Source: Streptomyces sp. S.PB5
GTDB lineage: Bacteria; Actinomycetota; Actinomycetes; Streptomycetales; Streptomycetaceae
Direction of reading: 5' to 3'
Length of the DNA stretch: 64,000 bases
NCBI RefSeq assembly: GCF_030403745.1
Contig: NZ_JAQMWP010000003.1
Coordinates: 186,001-250,000 of the forward strand
Position 1 is the first letter of the stretch. The number at the start of each line of letters is the position of its first letter. Both the position numbers and the translations under genes were made by a program. Below the pieces are notes generated by a model. The model did no database searches, was not told the DNA's origin, and saw only the letters and a list, made by a program, of their open reading frames with translations. Of the stretch, positions 36,509 to 46,536 are shown piece by piece.

Positions 36509-36929
36509 GCGTTCACCCAGCGTGCGACGCCTATAACCGGGGAATTCCCGGGTCCGCGAACAAGGGAATTCGATCGTTGGTGGATGGCTGAATTCCGGTA
36601 CCGCAGCACGCTGTTGAGAATGTGACGTTCCCCACTTTGCGAGGGATCGACAGGTGACGCGGCCTGTGCCGATCGCGCCGGTTCACAGGGCTGGGACGTG
36701 CCCTTGTGTCCCGATTGATGGGACCCTGCACGAATCCTTCCGCTGTCGGGTTTTCGGACTGTCCACGCCCGGTTTCGCTGCGTGATGGCACTTCAACTCC
36801 GGTGCCTGCGAACCGCCCTGCGAGCGCGGACTAATCTCGTCGCGAGAACATCGCCGCAACCCCCGTGATCCGCCGCACCACCCATGCATGCCGGATACAC
36901 GGACCTGACAGCTCTGGAGAAACTCGAGC
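36509..36929. promoter_or_regulatory. Intergenic region upstream of the binding-protein pair (421 bp)
   Basis: No gene is supported. The region is less GC-rich than its surroundings near 36540-36600, where three GAATTC cores recur every 24 bp. The promoter of the downstream lipoprotein gene is presumably here but could not be placed. Confidence 0.5.
36542..36595. repeat. Three GAATTC sites at exact 24-bp spacing
   Basis: GAATTC occurs at 36542-36547, 36566-36571 and 36590-36595; two copies extend to GGGAATTC. The flanks are otherwise different, so it is the core and the spacing that are conserved. This could be a cooperative regulator-binding array upstream of the 36930 gene. Confidence 0.5.
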
Positions 36930-38534
36930 ATGAACCGCAAGACTTTGGTGCTGCCGGCCGTCATCGGCCTGCTCGCGCCGGTGCTCGCCGCGTGCGGCGG
37001 GTCCGACAGCGGCAGCGGCGGGGACGCGATCGTCGTCGGCACCACGGACCGGTTCACCGCCACGAAGGCCGCTCCCGCGCCCCTCGACCCGGCGTACGCC
37101 TACGACGTGGGCACCTGGAACATCCTGCGCCAGACCGTGCAGACCCTGATGATCCAGCCGCGCGGCGAGGGCGAGCCCGTGCCCGAGGCCGCCGAGAGCT
37201 GCACCTTCACCGACACCGGCAACGAGCGCTACAGCTGCACCCTGCGCAAGGACCTGAAGTTCGCGAACGGCGACGCCGTCACCGCCGCGGACGTCAAGTA
37301 CTCCATCGACCGCGCCCGTTCCCTCAAGGCCGACAGCGGTGTGTTCGCCCTGCTGTCCACCATCGACACCGTCGAGACCAAGGGCGACCGAGCGGTGATC
37401 TTCCACCTCAAGACGGCCGACGCCACGTTCCCGTACAAGCTGTCCACCCCGGTCGCCGGCATCGTCAACCCGGACGACTACCAGCGGGGCAGCCTGCGCG
37501 ACGGCTTCGACGTCGACGGCTCGGGCCCCTACACGCTCCAGTCCGAGGTCAAGAACGGCACCGAGCTCGTCGACGCCGTGTTCACCAAGAACCCCAACTA
37601 CAAGGGGACGCTGAAGGTGAACAACGACAAGGTCACCCTGCGCTCCTTCGCGGACGCCGACGCCATGGGCAAGGCCCTCGACGACGGCGACATCGACGTC
37701 ATGTCCCGCAACATGTCGCCGGAGCAGATCGAGAAGCTCTCCGCGTCCTCCGACGGCGACATCGACCTCGTCGAGATGCCGGGTCTGGAGATCCGCTACC
37801 TCGCCTTCAACACGGACGCCGACACCGTGAAGACCAAGGCCGTGCGCCAGGCCATGGCCCAGCTGGTCAACCGCAGCGAGCTCGTCTCCAAGGTCTACGG
37901 CACCGGGGCCGAACCGCTGTACTCGCTGGTGCCGGCGAGCATCATCGGCCACTCCAACTCGTTCTTCAACAAGTACGGCGACCCGAGCGTCGCCAAGGCG
38001 AAGGCGCTGCTGGCCGGCGCGGACATCACCACCCCGGTCAAGCTCACCCTGCACTACACGACCGACCACTACGGCTCGGCCACCAAGCAGGAGTTCGAGC
38101 AGCTGCAGAAGCAGCTCAACGGCAGCGGCCTGTTCGACGTCGGCATCGAGGGCTCGCCCTGGGAGACCTTCCGCCCCGCCGAGCAGAAGGGCGAGTACGA
38201 CGTCTACGGCATGGGCTGGTTCCCGGACTTCCCCGACGCCGACAACTACCTCGCGCCCTTCCTCGACAAGGACAACTTCCTCGGCTCGCCCTACGCCAAC
38301 AGCAAGATCCGCAACACCCTGATCCCGGAGTCCCGCCGCGAGGCCGACCGGCAGTCCGCCTCCGCCAGCCTGACCGACATCCAGGACATCGTGGCCCAGG
38401 ACGTCCCCGTGCTGCCGCTGTGGCAGGGCAAGCAGTACGTCGCCGCCCGCGACGACATCACCGGCACCGCCTACGCCCTCAACTCCTCCTCCACCCTTCA
38501 GCTGTGGGAGCTCGGCCGTGGCGTGAGCGGCTGA
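36930..38534 (+). CDS. Family 5 (peptide/nickel-type) substrate-binding lipoprotein
   Basis: A 534-residue lipoprotein with lipobox LAAC near residue 22 and a solute-binding protein family 5 fold (DppA/OppA type). FANGDAVTAADVKYSIDRA and the C-terminal VPVLPLWQGKQYVAARDD are family marks. Ligand unknown. No permease or ATPase gene is adjacent, so it is an orphan that must use components encoded elsewhere or act as a receptor. A closely related paralogue follows after 72 bases. Confidence 0.88.
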   Translation: MNRKTLVLPAVIGLLAPVLAACGGSDSGSGGDAIVVGTTDRFTATKAAPAPLDPAYAYDVGTWNILRQTVQTLMIQPRGEGEPVPEAAESCTFTDTGNERYSCTLRKDLKFANGDAVTAADVKYSIDRARSLKADSGVFALLSTIDTVETKGDRAVIFHLKTADATFPYKLSTPVAGIVNPDDYQRGSLRDGFDVDGSGPYTLQSEVKNGTELVDAVFTKNPNYKGTLKVNNDKVTLRSFADADAMGKALDDGDIDVMSRNMSPEQIEKLSASSDGDIDLVEMPGLEIRYLAFNTDADTVKTKAVRQAMAQLVNRSELVSKVYGTGAEPLYSLVPASIIGHSNSFFNKYGDPSVAKAKALLAGADITTPVKLTLHYTTDHYGSATKQEFEQLQKQLNGSGLFDVGIEGSPWETFRPAEQKGEYDVYGMGWFPDFPDADNYLAPFLDKDNFLGSPYANSKIRNTLIPESRREADRQSASASLTDIQDIVAQDVPVLPLWQGKQYVAARDDITGTAYALNSSSTLQLWELGRGVSG

Positions 38535-38606
38535 TCCGGCTGATCCGTCCTTCCCCGGGCCCGGGACGGCTCCGGGATTCACCTACCGACGAGAAGGCAC
38601 TCGCAA

Positions 38607-40187
38607 GTGAATATGCGTAACCAGTGGCCGGTCCTGCCCATCATGGCGGGACTGGCCTCCGGCCTGCTGACCGGCTGCGGCACGGAGGGCGGAGACTCGG
38701 GGAGCGACGGCTCCGGCATCGTCATGGGAATGTCCGACGACGTCCTGGCCACCGACCCCGCGTCAGGCTACGACCCCGGCTCCTGGCTGTTGTTCAACAA
38801 TGTCTTCCAGTCGCTGCTGAGCTTCCCCAAGGGCGGCACGGAGCCGGTCCCCGAGGCCGCAGAGAACTGCGAGTTCAGCGACACCGAGACCAAGGTCTAC
38901 AAGTGCACGCTGAAGGACGACCTGAAATTCAGCAACGGTGACTCGCTCACGTCCAAGGACGTGAAGTTCTCCTTCGACCGCATGCTGAAGATCAACGACG
39001 ACGCCGGTCCCGCGATCATGTTCCCCATGCTGGACAAGGTCGAGACGCCGGACGAGAAGACGGTCGTCTTCCAGCTCAACACCCCCGACGCCACCTTCCC
39101 CAGCAAGATCGCCTCCGGCGCCGGCTCCATCGTGGACCACCGCCAGTACGACGACAGCGGGCTGCGCGAGGACGGCGAGGCGGTCGGCTCCGGCCCCTAC
39201 AAGCTGGAGTCGTTCGGCGACGACGAGGCCGTCTTCACCGTCAACGAGAACTACGAGGGCACCGCCGACGTCCAGAACAGCCGCGTCACCCTGAAGTTCT
39301 TCCACGGCGACCAGGACGAGCTGAAGAAGGCCCTCACCGACAACAAGATCGACATTGCCTACCGAGGCCTCAGCGCGAGCGACATCGCCGACATCGAGGC
39401 CGCCGGCAACGACGCCGGCGTCGAGATCGTCGACGGCACCAGCGCCGAGGTCCAGCACCTGGTCTTCAACATGGACGACCCGGTCACCGGACAGCCCGGC
39501 GTCCGCAAGGCCATCGCCCATCTCCTCGACCGCGAAGCCCTCATGAGCGAGGTCTACCAGGGCACCGCCACCCCGCTGTACTCGATCATCCCGGCCGGTA
39601 TCGCGGGCCACAACACGGCCTTCTTCGACACCTACGGCGCCAGCCCCTCCAAGGCCAAGGCCGCCGCGGCGCTGGAGGCCGACGGCATCACCGGCAAGGT
39701 CAAGCTGACCCTCTGGTCCACCCCGACCCGCTACGGCCCCGCCACCGACCAGGAGCTCAAGGCCATCGCCGGACAGCTCAACAAGAGCGGCCTGTTCGAC
39801 GCCGACGTCAAGTCCGTCGACTTCGAGCAGTACGAGAAGGACATAGCCGACGGCAAGTACGGCGTCTACGTCAAGGGCTGGGTCCCCGACTACCCGGACC
39901 CCGACAACTTCACCGCGCCCTTCTTCGGCAAGGGCAACGTGCTGAGCAACAACTACACCAACGGCATGATCACCCACACGCTCATCCCGCGCACCGCCGC
40001 CCAGAGCGACCGCTCCGCCACCGACGACGACTACGGCCGCCTCCAGGACGCCGTCGCCGAGGACGTCCCGATCATCCCGATCTGGCAGGCCAAGCAGTAC
40101 GCCGTCGTCCGCGACGACGTGTACGGCCTCGAGTACTGCCTCGACGCCTCGACCGTCTTCCGCTTCTGGGAGATCAGCAAGGGCTGA
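38607..40187 (+). CDS. Family 5 substrate-binding lipoprotein, paralogue of the preceding gene
   Basis: A 526-residue lipoprotein with lipobox LTGC and the same architecture as the upstream gene (FSNGDSLTSKDVKFSFDRML; VPIIPIWQAKQYAVVRDD). The identity is partial, so the duplication is old and ligands may differ. The GTG at 38607 has AGAAGG nine bases upstream; an ATG two codons later is the alternative. The gene ends at a very strong terminator. No transport partners are nearby. Confidence 0.87.
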   Translation: MNMRNQWPVLPIMAGLASGLLTGCGTEGGDSGSDGSGIVMGMSDDVLATDPASGYDPGSWLLFNNVFQSLLSFPKGGTEPVPEAAENCEFSDTETKVYKCTLKDDLKFSNGDSLTSKDVKFSFDRMLKINDDAGPAIMFPMLDKVETPDEKTVVFQLNTPDATFPSKIASGAGSIVDHRQYDDSGLREDGEAVGSGPYKLESFGDDEAVFTVNENYEGTADVQNSRVTLKFFHGDQDELKKALTDNKIDIAYRGLSASDIADIEAAGNDAGVEIVDGTSAEVQHLVFNMDDPVTGQPGVRKAIAHLLDREALMSEVYQGTATPLYSIIPAGIAGHNTAFFDTYGASPSKAKAAAALEADGITGKVKLTLWSTPTRYGPATDQELKAIAGQLNKSGLFDADVKSVDFEQYEKDIADGKYGVYVKGWVPDYPDPDNFTAPFFGKGNVLSNNYTNGMITHTLIPRTAAQSDRSATDDDYGRLQDAVAEDVPIIPIWQAKQYAVVRDDVYGLEYCLDASTVFRFWEISKG

Positions 40188-40228
40188 CAGCGACAGCTGC
40201 CGGCTGACGGCTCACCCGCAGACGGCTC

Positions 40229-40278
40229 ACGCGCAGAGGGCGCTCCTTCACCTCGGTGAAGGAGCGCCCTCTGCGCGT
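40229..40278. terminator. Long bidirectional hairpin terminator
   Basis: A perfect stem of 24 bp (40229-40252 with 40255-40278) and a 2-base spacer separates the convergent lipoprotein gene and response-regulator gene. Confidence 0.9.
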
Positions 40279-40286
40279 CGTAAGGC

Positions 40287-40958
40287 CTACTGCGCGCCGG
40301 GACGCACCAGCCCGCTCTCGTACGCGTACACCGCGGCCTGCACCCGGTCCCGCAGCCCCAGCTTCGTCAGCACATGACCCACGTGCGTCTTCACGGTGGT
40401 CTCGCTGACGAACAGGTCGGCGGCGATCTCGGCGTTCGACAGCCCGCGCGCCACCAGCTTCAGCACCTCGACCTCGCGGTCGGTGAGCGTGTGCAGGGTG
40501 TCCGGGACGGGCTCGTCGCCGGAGGGCAGATGCGTGGCGTACTTGTCGAGCAGCCGGCGCGTGATGCTCGGCGCGAGCATCGCCTCACCGGCCGCCACCA
40601 CACGGATCGCCTGCACGAGCTCGTTGGCCGGCGCGTCCTTCAGCAGGAACCCGCTGGCCCCCGCCTTCAACGCCTCCACCACGTACTCGTCGAGGTCGAA
40701 CGTGGTCAGCACCAGCACCTTCGCCGGGCCGTCCCGGCCGGGGCCGGTGATCTGCCGGGTCGCCTCGACACCGTCCATCCGCGGCATACGGATGTCCATG
40801 AGCACCACGTCGGGCTGCAACGCCCGCACCTGGTCGAGCGCCTGGAGGCCGTCCCCGGCCTCACCGACGACAGCGATGTCCTGCTCCGCCTCCAGGATCA
40901 TCCGGAAGCCGGTACGCAGCAGCGGCTGGTCGTCGACCAGTAGGACGCGGATGGCCAC
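40287..40958 (-). CDS. NarL/LuxR-family response regulator
   Basis: A 223-residue two-component regulator. The receiver domain has LLVDDQP at the N-terminus, the phospho-acceptor Asp near residue 54 (VVLMDIRMPRMDG), Thr in VLTTF and Lys in LLKDA. The output domain is a LuxR helix-turn-helix (LTDREVEVLKLVARGLSNAE and following). No histidine kinase is encoded nearby. The GTG has AAGGAG upstream. It starts 14 bases after the RecB-like nuclease gene on the same strand, so the two are probably cotranscribed. Confidence 0.9.
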   Translation of the reverse strand: MAIRVLLVDDQPLLRTGFRMILEAEQDIAVVGEAGDGLQALDQVRALQPDVVLMDIRMPRMDGVEATRQITGPGRDGPAKVLVLTTFDLDEYVVEALKAGASGFLLKDAPANELVQAIRVVAAGEAMLAPSITRRLLDKYATHLPSGDEPVPDTLHTLTDREVEVLKLVARGLSNAEIAADLFVSETTVKTHVGHVLTKLGLRDRVQAAVYAYESGLVRPGAQ

Positions 40959-40972
40959 GTGAGTCTCCTTCG

Positions 40973-41986
<1,014 letters not shown>

Positions 41987-41994
41987 GACCACAG

Positions 41995-42017
41995 ACCTTA
42001 CGGCCCGCCACTGACAG
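41995..42017 (-). promoter_or_regulatory. RecA-NDp (PafBC-type) DNA-damage promoter of the nuclease gene
   Basis: Reading the minus strand, CTGTCAGTG, 8 bases and TAAGGT match TTGTCRGTG-N8-TAnnnT with one mismatch in the first base. The -10 ends eight bases before the ATG at 41986. This is the promoter recognised by PafBC, whose genes are in this window. Confidence 0.65.
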
Positions 42018-42159
42018 TGACCCACCCGCGGCCGAGCCCCTGCGACAACAGAGAAAACAGAGGGGGTGCCGGGGCGTAACGCGCCGCGACCGCCGCATAC
42101 CATCGACCCCAGACCCTTCCGCCGGCAGGCGCGGAAGACGCTTTGAACGAGGGGACATC

Positions 42160-44034
42160 GTGGACGAGAGCGGCGGGAGCGGGCAGCCGCGGTCCGGCAC
42201 CGACGAGTCGGCCCAGCACCACGCAGGTCCAGCGGCCCCGGCCACGGACCCCGCCCTCGGGGAACCCACCGACCGGGACACCCGCACGCCCGACCGACCG
42301 GATGACGCCCCGGCCCGGAAGACCGACGCCTCGCGCCGGGCACCCGCGCCGCAGGACCGGGAGCCCGAAGCGACCGACCAGACGGACGAGCAGACCCCCG
42401 AAGCCGACGACGCGGCGCACCCGGGCACACCGAGGCGGGAGACCGACCCGACCGGCCCGCTGACGGATGAGCCCGCCCGGTCCGAGGCGACCACGCCGGG
42501 CCAGCCGTCGGCGGCCGCGGTGTCGGACGTGCCCGCTGTGGGTGCAGGGTCGGATCAGCCTGCTGCGGACTCCGCGCCGGGCCAGCCCTCCGCGGGCGCC
42601 TCACCCGGGCACGTCGGGGACATCGCCCCCGGGCAGTCGCGCGACGTGGACGGCGGTGACGGGCGGTCCGGTCGGGCGGCGTCGGGCGAGGTGTCCGACA
42701 GCGCCACGGGGAGCGGCACATCCAGTACGGGTGAGAGGGCGGGCTCCGGTGACGGCGGTCAGGGCTCCCGGGCCGGCGACACCCCGTCGGCGCTCCCGCC
42801 TGCCGCTGCCGACCCCCACGCCGACCGCCCCTTCGCCCAGTCCGGCGTGGTCAAGGGCCGTCGTCCGCCCCAGCGCCCCAAGGAGCCCGGCGGTGGACTG
42901 CTCATGGGGCGGCCCTTCGGTGTGCCCGTGTACGTCGCGCCCAGCTGGTTCCTCGTCGCGGCGCTGATCACCTGGGTGTTCGGCGGCCAGCTGGAACGGG
43001 TCCTGCCCGAACTCGGCGTCGCCCGCTACCTCGTGTCCCTCTTCTTCGCGGTCGCCTTCTACGCCTCCGTGCTCGTGCACGAACTGGCCCACACCGTCGC
43101 CGCCCTGCGCTTCAAACTCCCCGTACGCCGCATCCAGCTCCAGTTCTTCGGCGGCGTCTCCGAGATCGAGAAGGAAGCCGAGACACCGGGACGCGAGTTC
43201 GTCCTGGCCTTCGTCGGCCCGCTGCTCTCCCTCGTCCTCGCCGGCCTCTTCTACCTCGCCCTGCAGCCCGTCGAACCCGGCACCGTCCCCGGCGTCCTGC
43301 TGGCCGGCCTGATGATCTCCAACCTCATCGTGGCCGCCTTCAACCTCCTGCCCGGCCTGCCCCTCGACGGCGGCCGCATGCTCCGCGCCGTCGTCTGGAA
43401 GATCACCGGCAAGCCCATGAGCGGCACCATCGCCGCCGCCTGGGTCGGCCGCGCCCTCGCCGTCTCCGTCCTCATCGGCCTCCCGCTGCTCACCCAGTCC
43501 GGGGCGCTCGGCTCCAACGCCGAGGACAACGTCGGCATGGACACCGTCATGGACGCCCTGCTCGCCGCGATCCTCGCCGCGATCATCTGGACCGGCGCCG
43601 GCAACAGCCTCCGCATGGCCCGCCTCCGCGAACACCTCCCGGAGCTGCGCGCCCGCAACCTCACCCGCCGCGCCGTCCCCGTCGAGACCGACACCCCCCT
43701 CTCCGAGGCCCTGCGCCGCGCCAACGAAGCCGGCGCCCGCGCCCTCGTCGTCGTCGACGCCGACGGCGAACCCCTCTCCCTCGTCCGCGAGGCCGCCATC
43801 GTCGGCGTCCCCGAACACCGCCGCCCCTGGGTCGCCGTCAGCGGCCTCGCCCAGGACCTCACCGACGGCATGCGCGTCTCCGCCGAACTCGCCGGCGAGG
43901 ACCTCCTGGACGCCCTCCGTGCCACCCCCGCCACCGAATACCTGGTGGTCGAGGACACCGGCGAGATCTACGGAGTCCTGTCCGCCGCGGACGTCGAGCG
44001 CGCCTTCGTGAAGGCCATGGCCAGACCGTCCTAG
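42160..44034 (+). CDS. Site-2 protease family (M50) membrane metalloprotease with CBS domain
   Basis: A 624-residue protein. Residues 1 to about 235 are hydrophilic, Pro/Ala/Gly/Ser/Thr/Asp-rich and probably disordered. Then come hydrophobic helices with the zinc motif VLVHELAHTVAAL and the third ligand region NLLPGLPLDGGRML. A C-terminal CBS pair (about 510-620) probably senses a nucleotide. Intramembrane proteolysis is the expected activity; the substrate is unknown. The GTG at 42160 is used, but a start near residue 240 (LLMGRPFGVPVYVAPSW) cannot be excluded. Divergent from the nuclease gene. Confidence 0.85.
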   Translation: MDESGGSGQPRSGTDESAQHHAGPAAPATDPALGEPTDRDTRTPDRPDDAPARKTDASRRAPAPQDREPEATDQTDEQTPEADDAAHPGTPRRETDPTGPLTDEPARSEATTPGQPSAAAVSDVPAVGAGSDQPAADSAPGQPSAGASPGHVGDIAPGQSRDVDGGDGRSGRAASGEVSDSATGSGTSSTGERAGSGDGGQGSRAGDTPSALPPAAADPHADRPFAQSGVVKGRRPPQRPKEPGGGLLMGRPFGVPVYVAPSWFLVAALITWVFGGQLERVLPELGVARYLVSLFFAVAFYASVLVHELAHTVAALRFKLPVRRIQLQFFGGVSEIEKEAETPGREFVLAFVGPLLSLVLAGLFYLALQPVEPGTVPGVLLAGLMISNLIVAAFNLLPGLPLDGGRMLRAVVWKITGKPMSGTIAAAWVGRALAVSVLIGLPLLTQSGALGSNAEDNVGMDTVMDALLAAILAAIIWTGAGNSLRMARLREHLPELRARNLTRRAVPVETDTPLSEALRRANEAGARALVVVDADGEPLSLVREAAIVGVPEHRRPWVAVSGLAQDLTDGMRVSAELAGEDLLDALRATPATEYLVVEDTGEIYGVLSAADVERAFVKAMARPS

Positions 44035-44060
44035 TGGTCGGCGGCCTCCACAAACCCCGG

Positions 44061-44066
44061 TAGTCT
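44061..44066 (+). promoter_or_regulatory. -10 element of trmI, probable leaderless promoter
   Basis: TAGTCT ends six bases before the trmI ATG (44073), with no ribosome-binding site between. It lies just after the site-2 protease stop codon, so trmI can be expressed independently of it. Confidence 0.5.
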
Positions 44067-44072
44067 GTTCAC

Positions 44073-44975
44073 ATGTCCGAACCGACCGGTGCCGCCCGCA
44101 GGCGCGGGCCCTTCAAGGTCGGGGACCAGGTTCAGCTGACCGACCCCAAGGGCCGCCACTACACGTTCACGCTCGAAGAGGGAAAGAACTTCCACACCCA
44201 CAAGGGTTCCTTCCCCCACGACGAGCTGATCGGCGCTCCCGAGGGCAGCGTTGTCCGCACCACCGGTAACGTCGCCTACCTCGCGCTGCGCCCCCTGCTC
44301 CCCGACTACGTCCTGTCCATGCCCCGCGGCGCCGCCGTGGTCTACCCCAAGGACGCGGGGCAGATCCTCGCCTTCGCCGACATCTTCCCCGGCGCACGCG
44401 TCGTCGAAGCCGGCGTCGGCTCCGGCTCGCTCAGCAGCTTCCTGCTGCGCGCCATCGGCGACCAGGGCATGCTGCACAGCTACGAGCGCCGCGAGGACTT
44501 CGCGGAGATCGCCCAGCAGAACGTCGAGCGCTACTTCGGCGGCCCCCACCCCGCCTGGCAGCTCACCGTCGGCGACCTCCAGGACAACCTGTCCGACACC
44601 GACGTCGACCGCGTCATCCTCGACATGCTCGCCCCCTGGGAGTGCCTGGAGGCCGTCTCCAAGGCCCTCGTCCCCGGCGGCATCCTGTGCTGCTACGTCG
44701 CCACCACCACCCAGCTCGCCCGGACCGTCGAGTCCATCCGCGAGATCGGCTCCTTCAACGAGCCGACCGCCTGGGAGACGATGATCCGCAACTGGCACAT
44801 CGAGGGCCTCGCCGTCCGCCCGGACCACCGGATGATCGGCCACACCGGCTTCCTGCTCACCGCCCGCCGCCTCGCCGACGGCGTCGAGCCGCCCATGCGC
44901 CGCCGCCGCCCCGCCAAGGGCGCCTACGGCGAGGACTACGCCGGCCCCAACGCCGACGGAGGCACCGGCCGCTGA
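44073..44975 (+). CDS. trmI: tRNA (adenine(58)-N1)-methyltransferase
   Basis: A 300-residue SAM-dependent enzyme that makes m1A58 in the T-loop of tRNAs. The N-terminal small beta domain (RGPFKVGDQVQLTDPKGRHY) is followed by a Rossmann methyltransferase core: VVEAGVGSGSLSSFLLRAIG for SAM and VILDMLAPWE as motif IV. The C-terminal tail is basic. Neighbour of the Pup genes also in M. tuberculosis (Rv2118c). Ends at an intrinsic terminator. Confidence 0.94.
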   Translation: MSEPTGAARRRGPFKVGDQVQLTDPKGRHYTFTLEEGKNFHTHKGSFPHDELIGAPEGSVVRTTGNVAYLALRPLLPDYVLSMPRGAAVVYPKDAGQILAFADIFPGARVVEAGVGSGSLSSFLLRAIGDQGMLHSYERREDFAEIAQQNVERYFGGPHPAWQLTVGDLQDNLSDTDVDRVILDMLAPWECLEAVSKALVPGGILCCYVATTTQLARTVESIREIGSFNEPTAWETMIRNWHIEGLAVRPDHRMIGHTGFLLTARRLADGVEPPMRRRRPAKGAYGEDYAGPNADGGTGR

Positions 44976-45004
44976 GGCGGCCCCGTGCCGCGTACAACGC
45001 AACC

Positions 45005-45057
45005 GCGCCGTGGTGGAGTTCCCGAAACCTTTCGGGAACTCCACCACGGCGCCTTTT
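45005..45057 (+). terminator. Intrinsic terminator after trmI
   Basis: A 23-bp perfect stem (45005-45027 with 45030-45052) followed by CTTTT. It is one of the few here with a clear U-tract. Confidence 0.95.
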
Positions 45058-45200
45058 CATTGACACCACTTCATTGACACCACGCCAGAAAACGCAAGGC
45101 CGCGAGACGACGCGGTGACCCCGCCGTTCCGCTGCCCTGTGACGTGTGGCACCATGCTGGCCACCCCCACCGGCACCAGCCCTCCCGGGAGTCACCCCTA

Positions 45201-45779
45201 GTGCAGCAATCCGCAGTTCCGGAACTCGCTCACACCCACACCCGTCCGATCCACTGGGTCGCCACCGCCACGGCAGTCGCAGGCGTCGTGGCCCTCTCCT
45301 CGGTCCTCCAACCGCATCCGGCCACCGCCGCCCAGGCCGCCGGCCCCCGGTCGCAGCACGCCCCCGCGACCGCCACCGCCCCGAACCCCGCCGACGTCGA
45401 CTTCCCGATCGACTGCGGCCCCGTCAAGGCGCTCGTGGTCAAGAAGGCATCCGGAGACCTCGACGGCGACAGCAGGCCCGAAACCGTGGCCGTCGTCCAC
45501 TGCGACGCCCCCATGGGCACCCCGCCCGACGCCGTCTACGTCCTCACCCAGGCCGCCGACGCCAAAGCCCCCCGCGTCGTGGCCACCCTGATCGCCCCCA
45601 AGGACCAGATCACCGTCAGGACACTCACCGTCTCCGACGCCACGGTCACCGCCGACATGATCGGCTACTCCTCCGACTCCGTGCCCCGCTGCTGCCCCGA
45701 CGTCGACAGCAGCGCGAAGTGGCAGTGGAAGAACGGCGCGTTCGTCCGCTCCACCCCCGCGGGCGCCCAGAGCGTCTGA
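45201..45779 (+). CDS. Hypothetical secreted or membrane-anchored protein
   Basis: A 192-residue protein I do not recognise. A hydrophobic stretch (HWVATATAVAGVVALSSVL, about 17-36) followed by an Ala-rich AAQAAG region acts as a signal peptide or anchor. The mature part contains VDFPIDCGPVKALVV, the acidic loop DLDGDSRPETVAVVHC, which resembles FG-GAP/calcium-loop repeats, and a CC pair (SVPRCCPDV). The cysteines could form disulfides outside the cell. The GTG at 45201 has GGGAG nine bases upstream. Short hairpin to the convergent ferredoxin gene. Confidence 0.75.
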   Translation: MQQSAVPELAHTHTRPIHWVATATAVAGVVALSSVLQPHPATAAQAAGPRSQHAPATATAPNPADVDFPIDCGPVKALVVKKASGDLDGDSRPETVAVVHCDAPMGTPPDAVYVLTQAADAKAPRVVATLIAPKDQITVRTLTVSDATVTADMIGYSSDSVPRCCPDVDSSAKWQWKNGAFVRSTPAGAQSV

Positions 45780-45802
45780 GGCGGGCGCACCCGGCGCCCG
45801 CC
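45780..45802. terminator. Short hairpin between convergent genes
   Basis: A 9-bp stem (45780-45788 with 45794-45802) and a 5-base loop directly after the stop of the 45201 gene and eight bases from the end of the ferredoxin gene. Confidence 0.55.
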
Positions 45803-45809
45803 CGCCGGA

Positions 45810-46115
45810 TCAGCCGGCCTCGGGCCCGTACACCTCGACCCGGTCCGCGACCCGGCGCACATGGATGCACTCACCCGGGCACTCCCTGGCCGAGTCCACC
45901 ACGTCCGTGAGCAGCGGCAGCGGCACGGGCGTCGTGGCGCCCTTGTCCTGGAGCAGCTCGTCGTCCGGACCCTTCACATAGGCCAGCCCGTCGATGTCCA
46001 GCTCGAAGACCTCCGGCGCGTACTGCACACAGATGCCGTCGCCGGTACAGAGATCCTGATCGATCCAGACCTCCAGAGCCCCACCGTCGACCACGGCTTC
46101 CTGCTGCACGCTCAT
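45810..46115 (-). CDS. Ferredoxin, single 3Fe-4S/4Fe-4S cluster
   Basis: A 101-residue small acidic ferredoxin. Cluster cysteines are visible in WIDQDLCTGDGICVQYAP and ARECPGECIHV; the C-x5-C spacing in the first motif, with Gly at the middle position, suggests a 3Fe-4S cluster of the type serving cytochromes P450, though no P450 is nearby. It lies between trmI and arc on the opposite strand, a usual streptomycete position. Redox partner unknown. Confidence 0.9.
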   Translation of the reverse strand: MSVQQEAVVDGGALEVWIDQDLCTGDGICVQYAPEVFELDIDGLAYVKGPDDELLQDKGATTPVPLPLLTDVVDSARECPGECIHVRRVADRVEVYGPEAG

Positions 46116-46536
46116 CGCTCCCGTCGTTCCCCATGTCGGTCACCTCGACCCTACCCGCGCCTCCCCGCCCGCCAAGCCCGCCCGGAACGTGCTCACCCGC
46201 ACACGCTCCGTCAGCCCGCACCGGACGCGCTCAGGACCCGGTCGGGGGCCGATGCAGAGCCGCTCGAACAAGTACATGCCCCTGCGCCCCGCCCCCGACA
46301 TGCCCCCGACCGGCGGCGCTGCGGGCAACTCACGCCCGCCGCGGAAGATTTCGAGCACTCCTGCCTTGGAACAGTCGGCTTCTTAATCACGTTGACTGGG
46401 TATCCACACGGCGTGAGGGATGGCGCAGGGTGACCGACGACACACCTTGACACTCTTTGTGATCTAGGGGTTTCAATCGACACCCACCCAGGTAGGGTCT
46501 GGAAGCGTCCAGCTCCCCTTGGAGGAGGTGAGGACC
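46116..46536. promoter_or_regulatory. Intergenic region upstream of arc (421 bp)
   Basis: No supported gene on either strand. It holds the divergent promoters of the ferredoxin and arc. TAGGGT at 46493-46498 is the best -10 for arc, with a weak -35; TTGACA at 46447-46452 has no -10 at proper distance. Strong ribosome-binding site GGAGGAGGTGAGG at 46521-46533. Confidence 0.5.

Noticed and set aside
36509..36929. Attachment site or mobile element in the gene-free region
   Set aside because: No tRNA, integrase, terminal repeats or target duplication visible; only the GAATTC array.
42601..43818. 405-residue minus-strand frame inside the site-2 protease gene
   Set aside because: Acidic Gly/Asp/Glu-rich shadow of the M50 domain with no recognisable motif.
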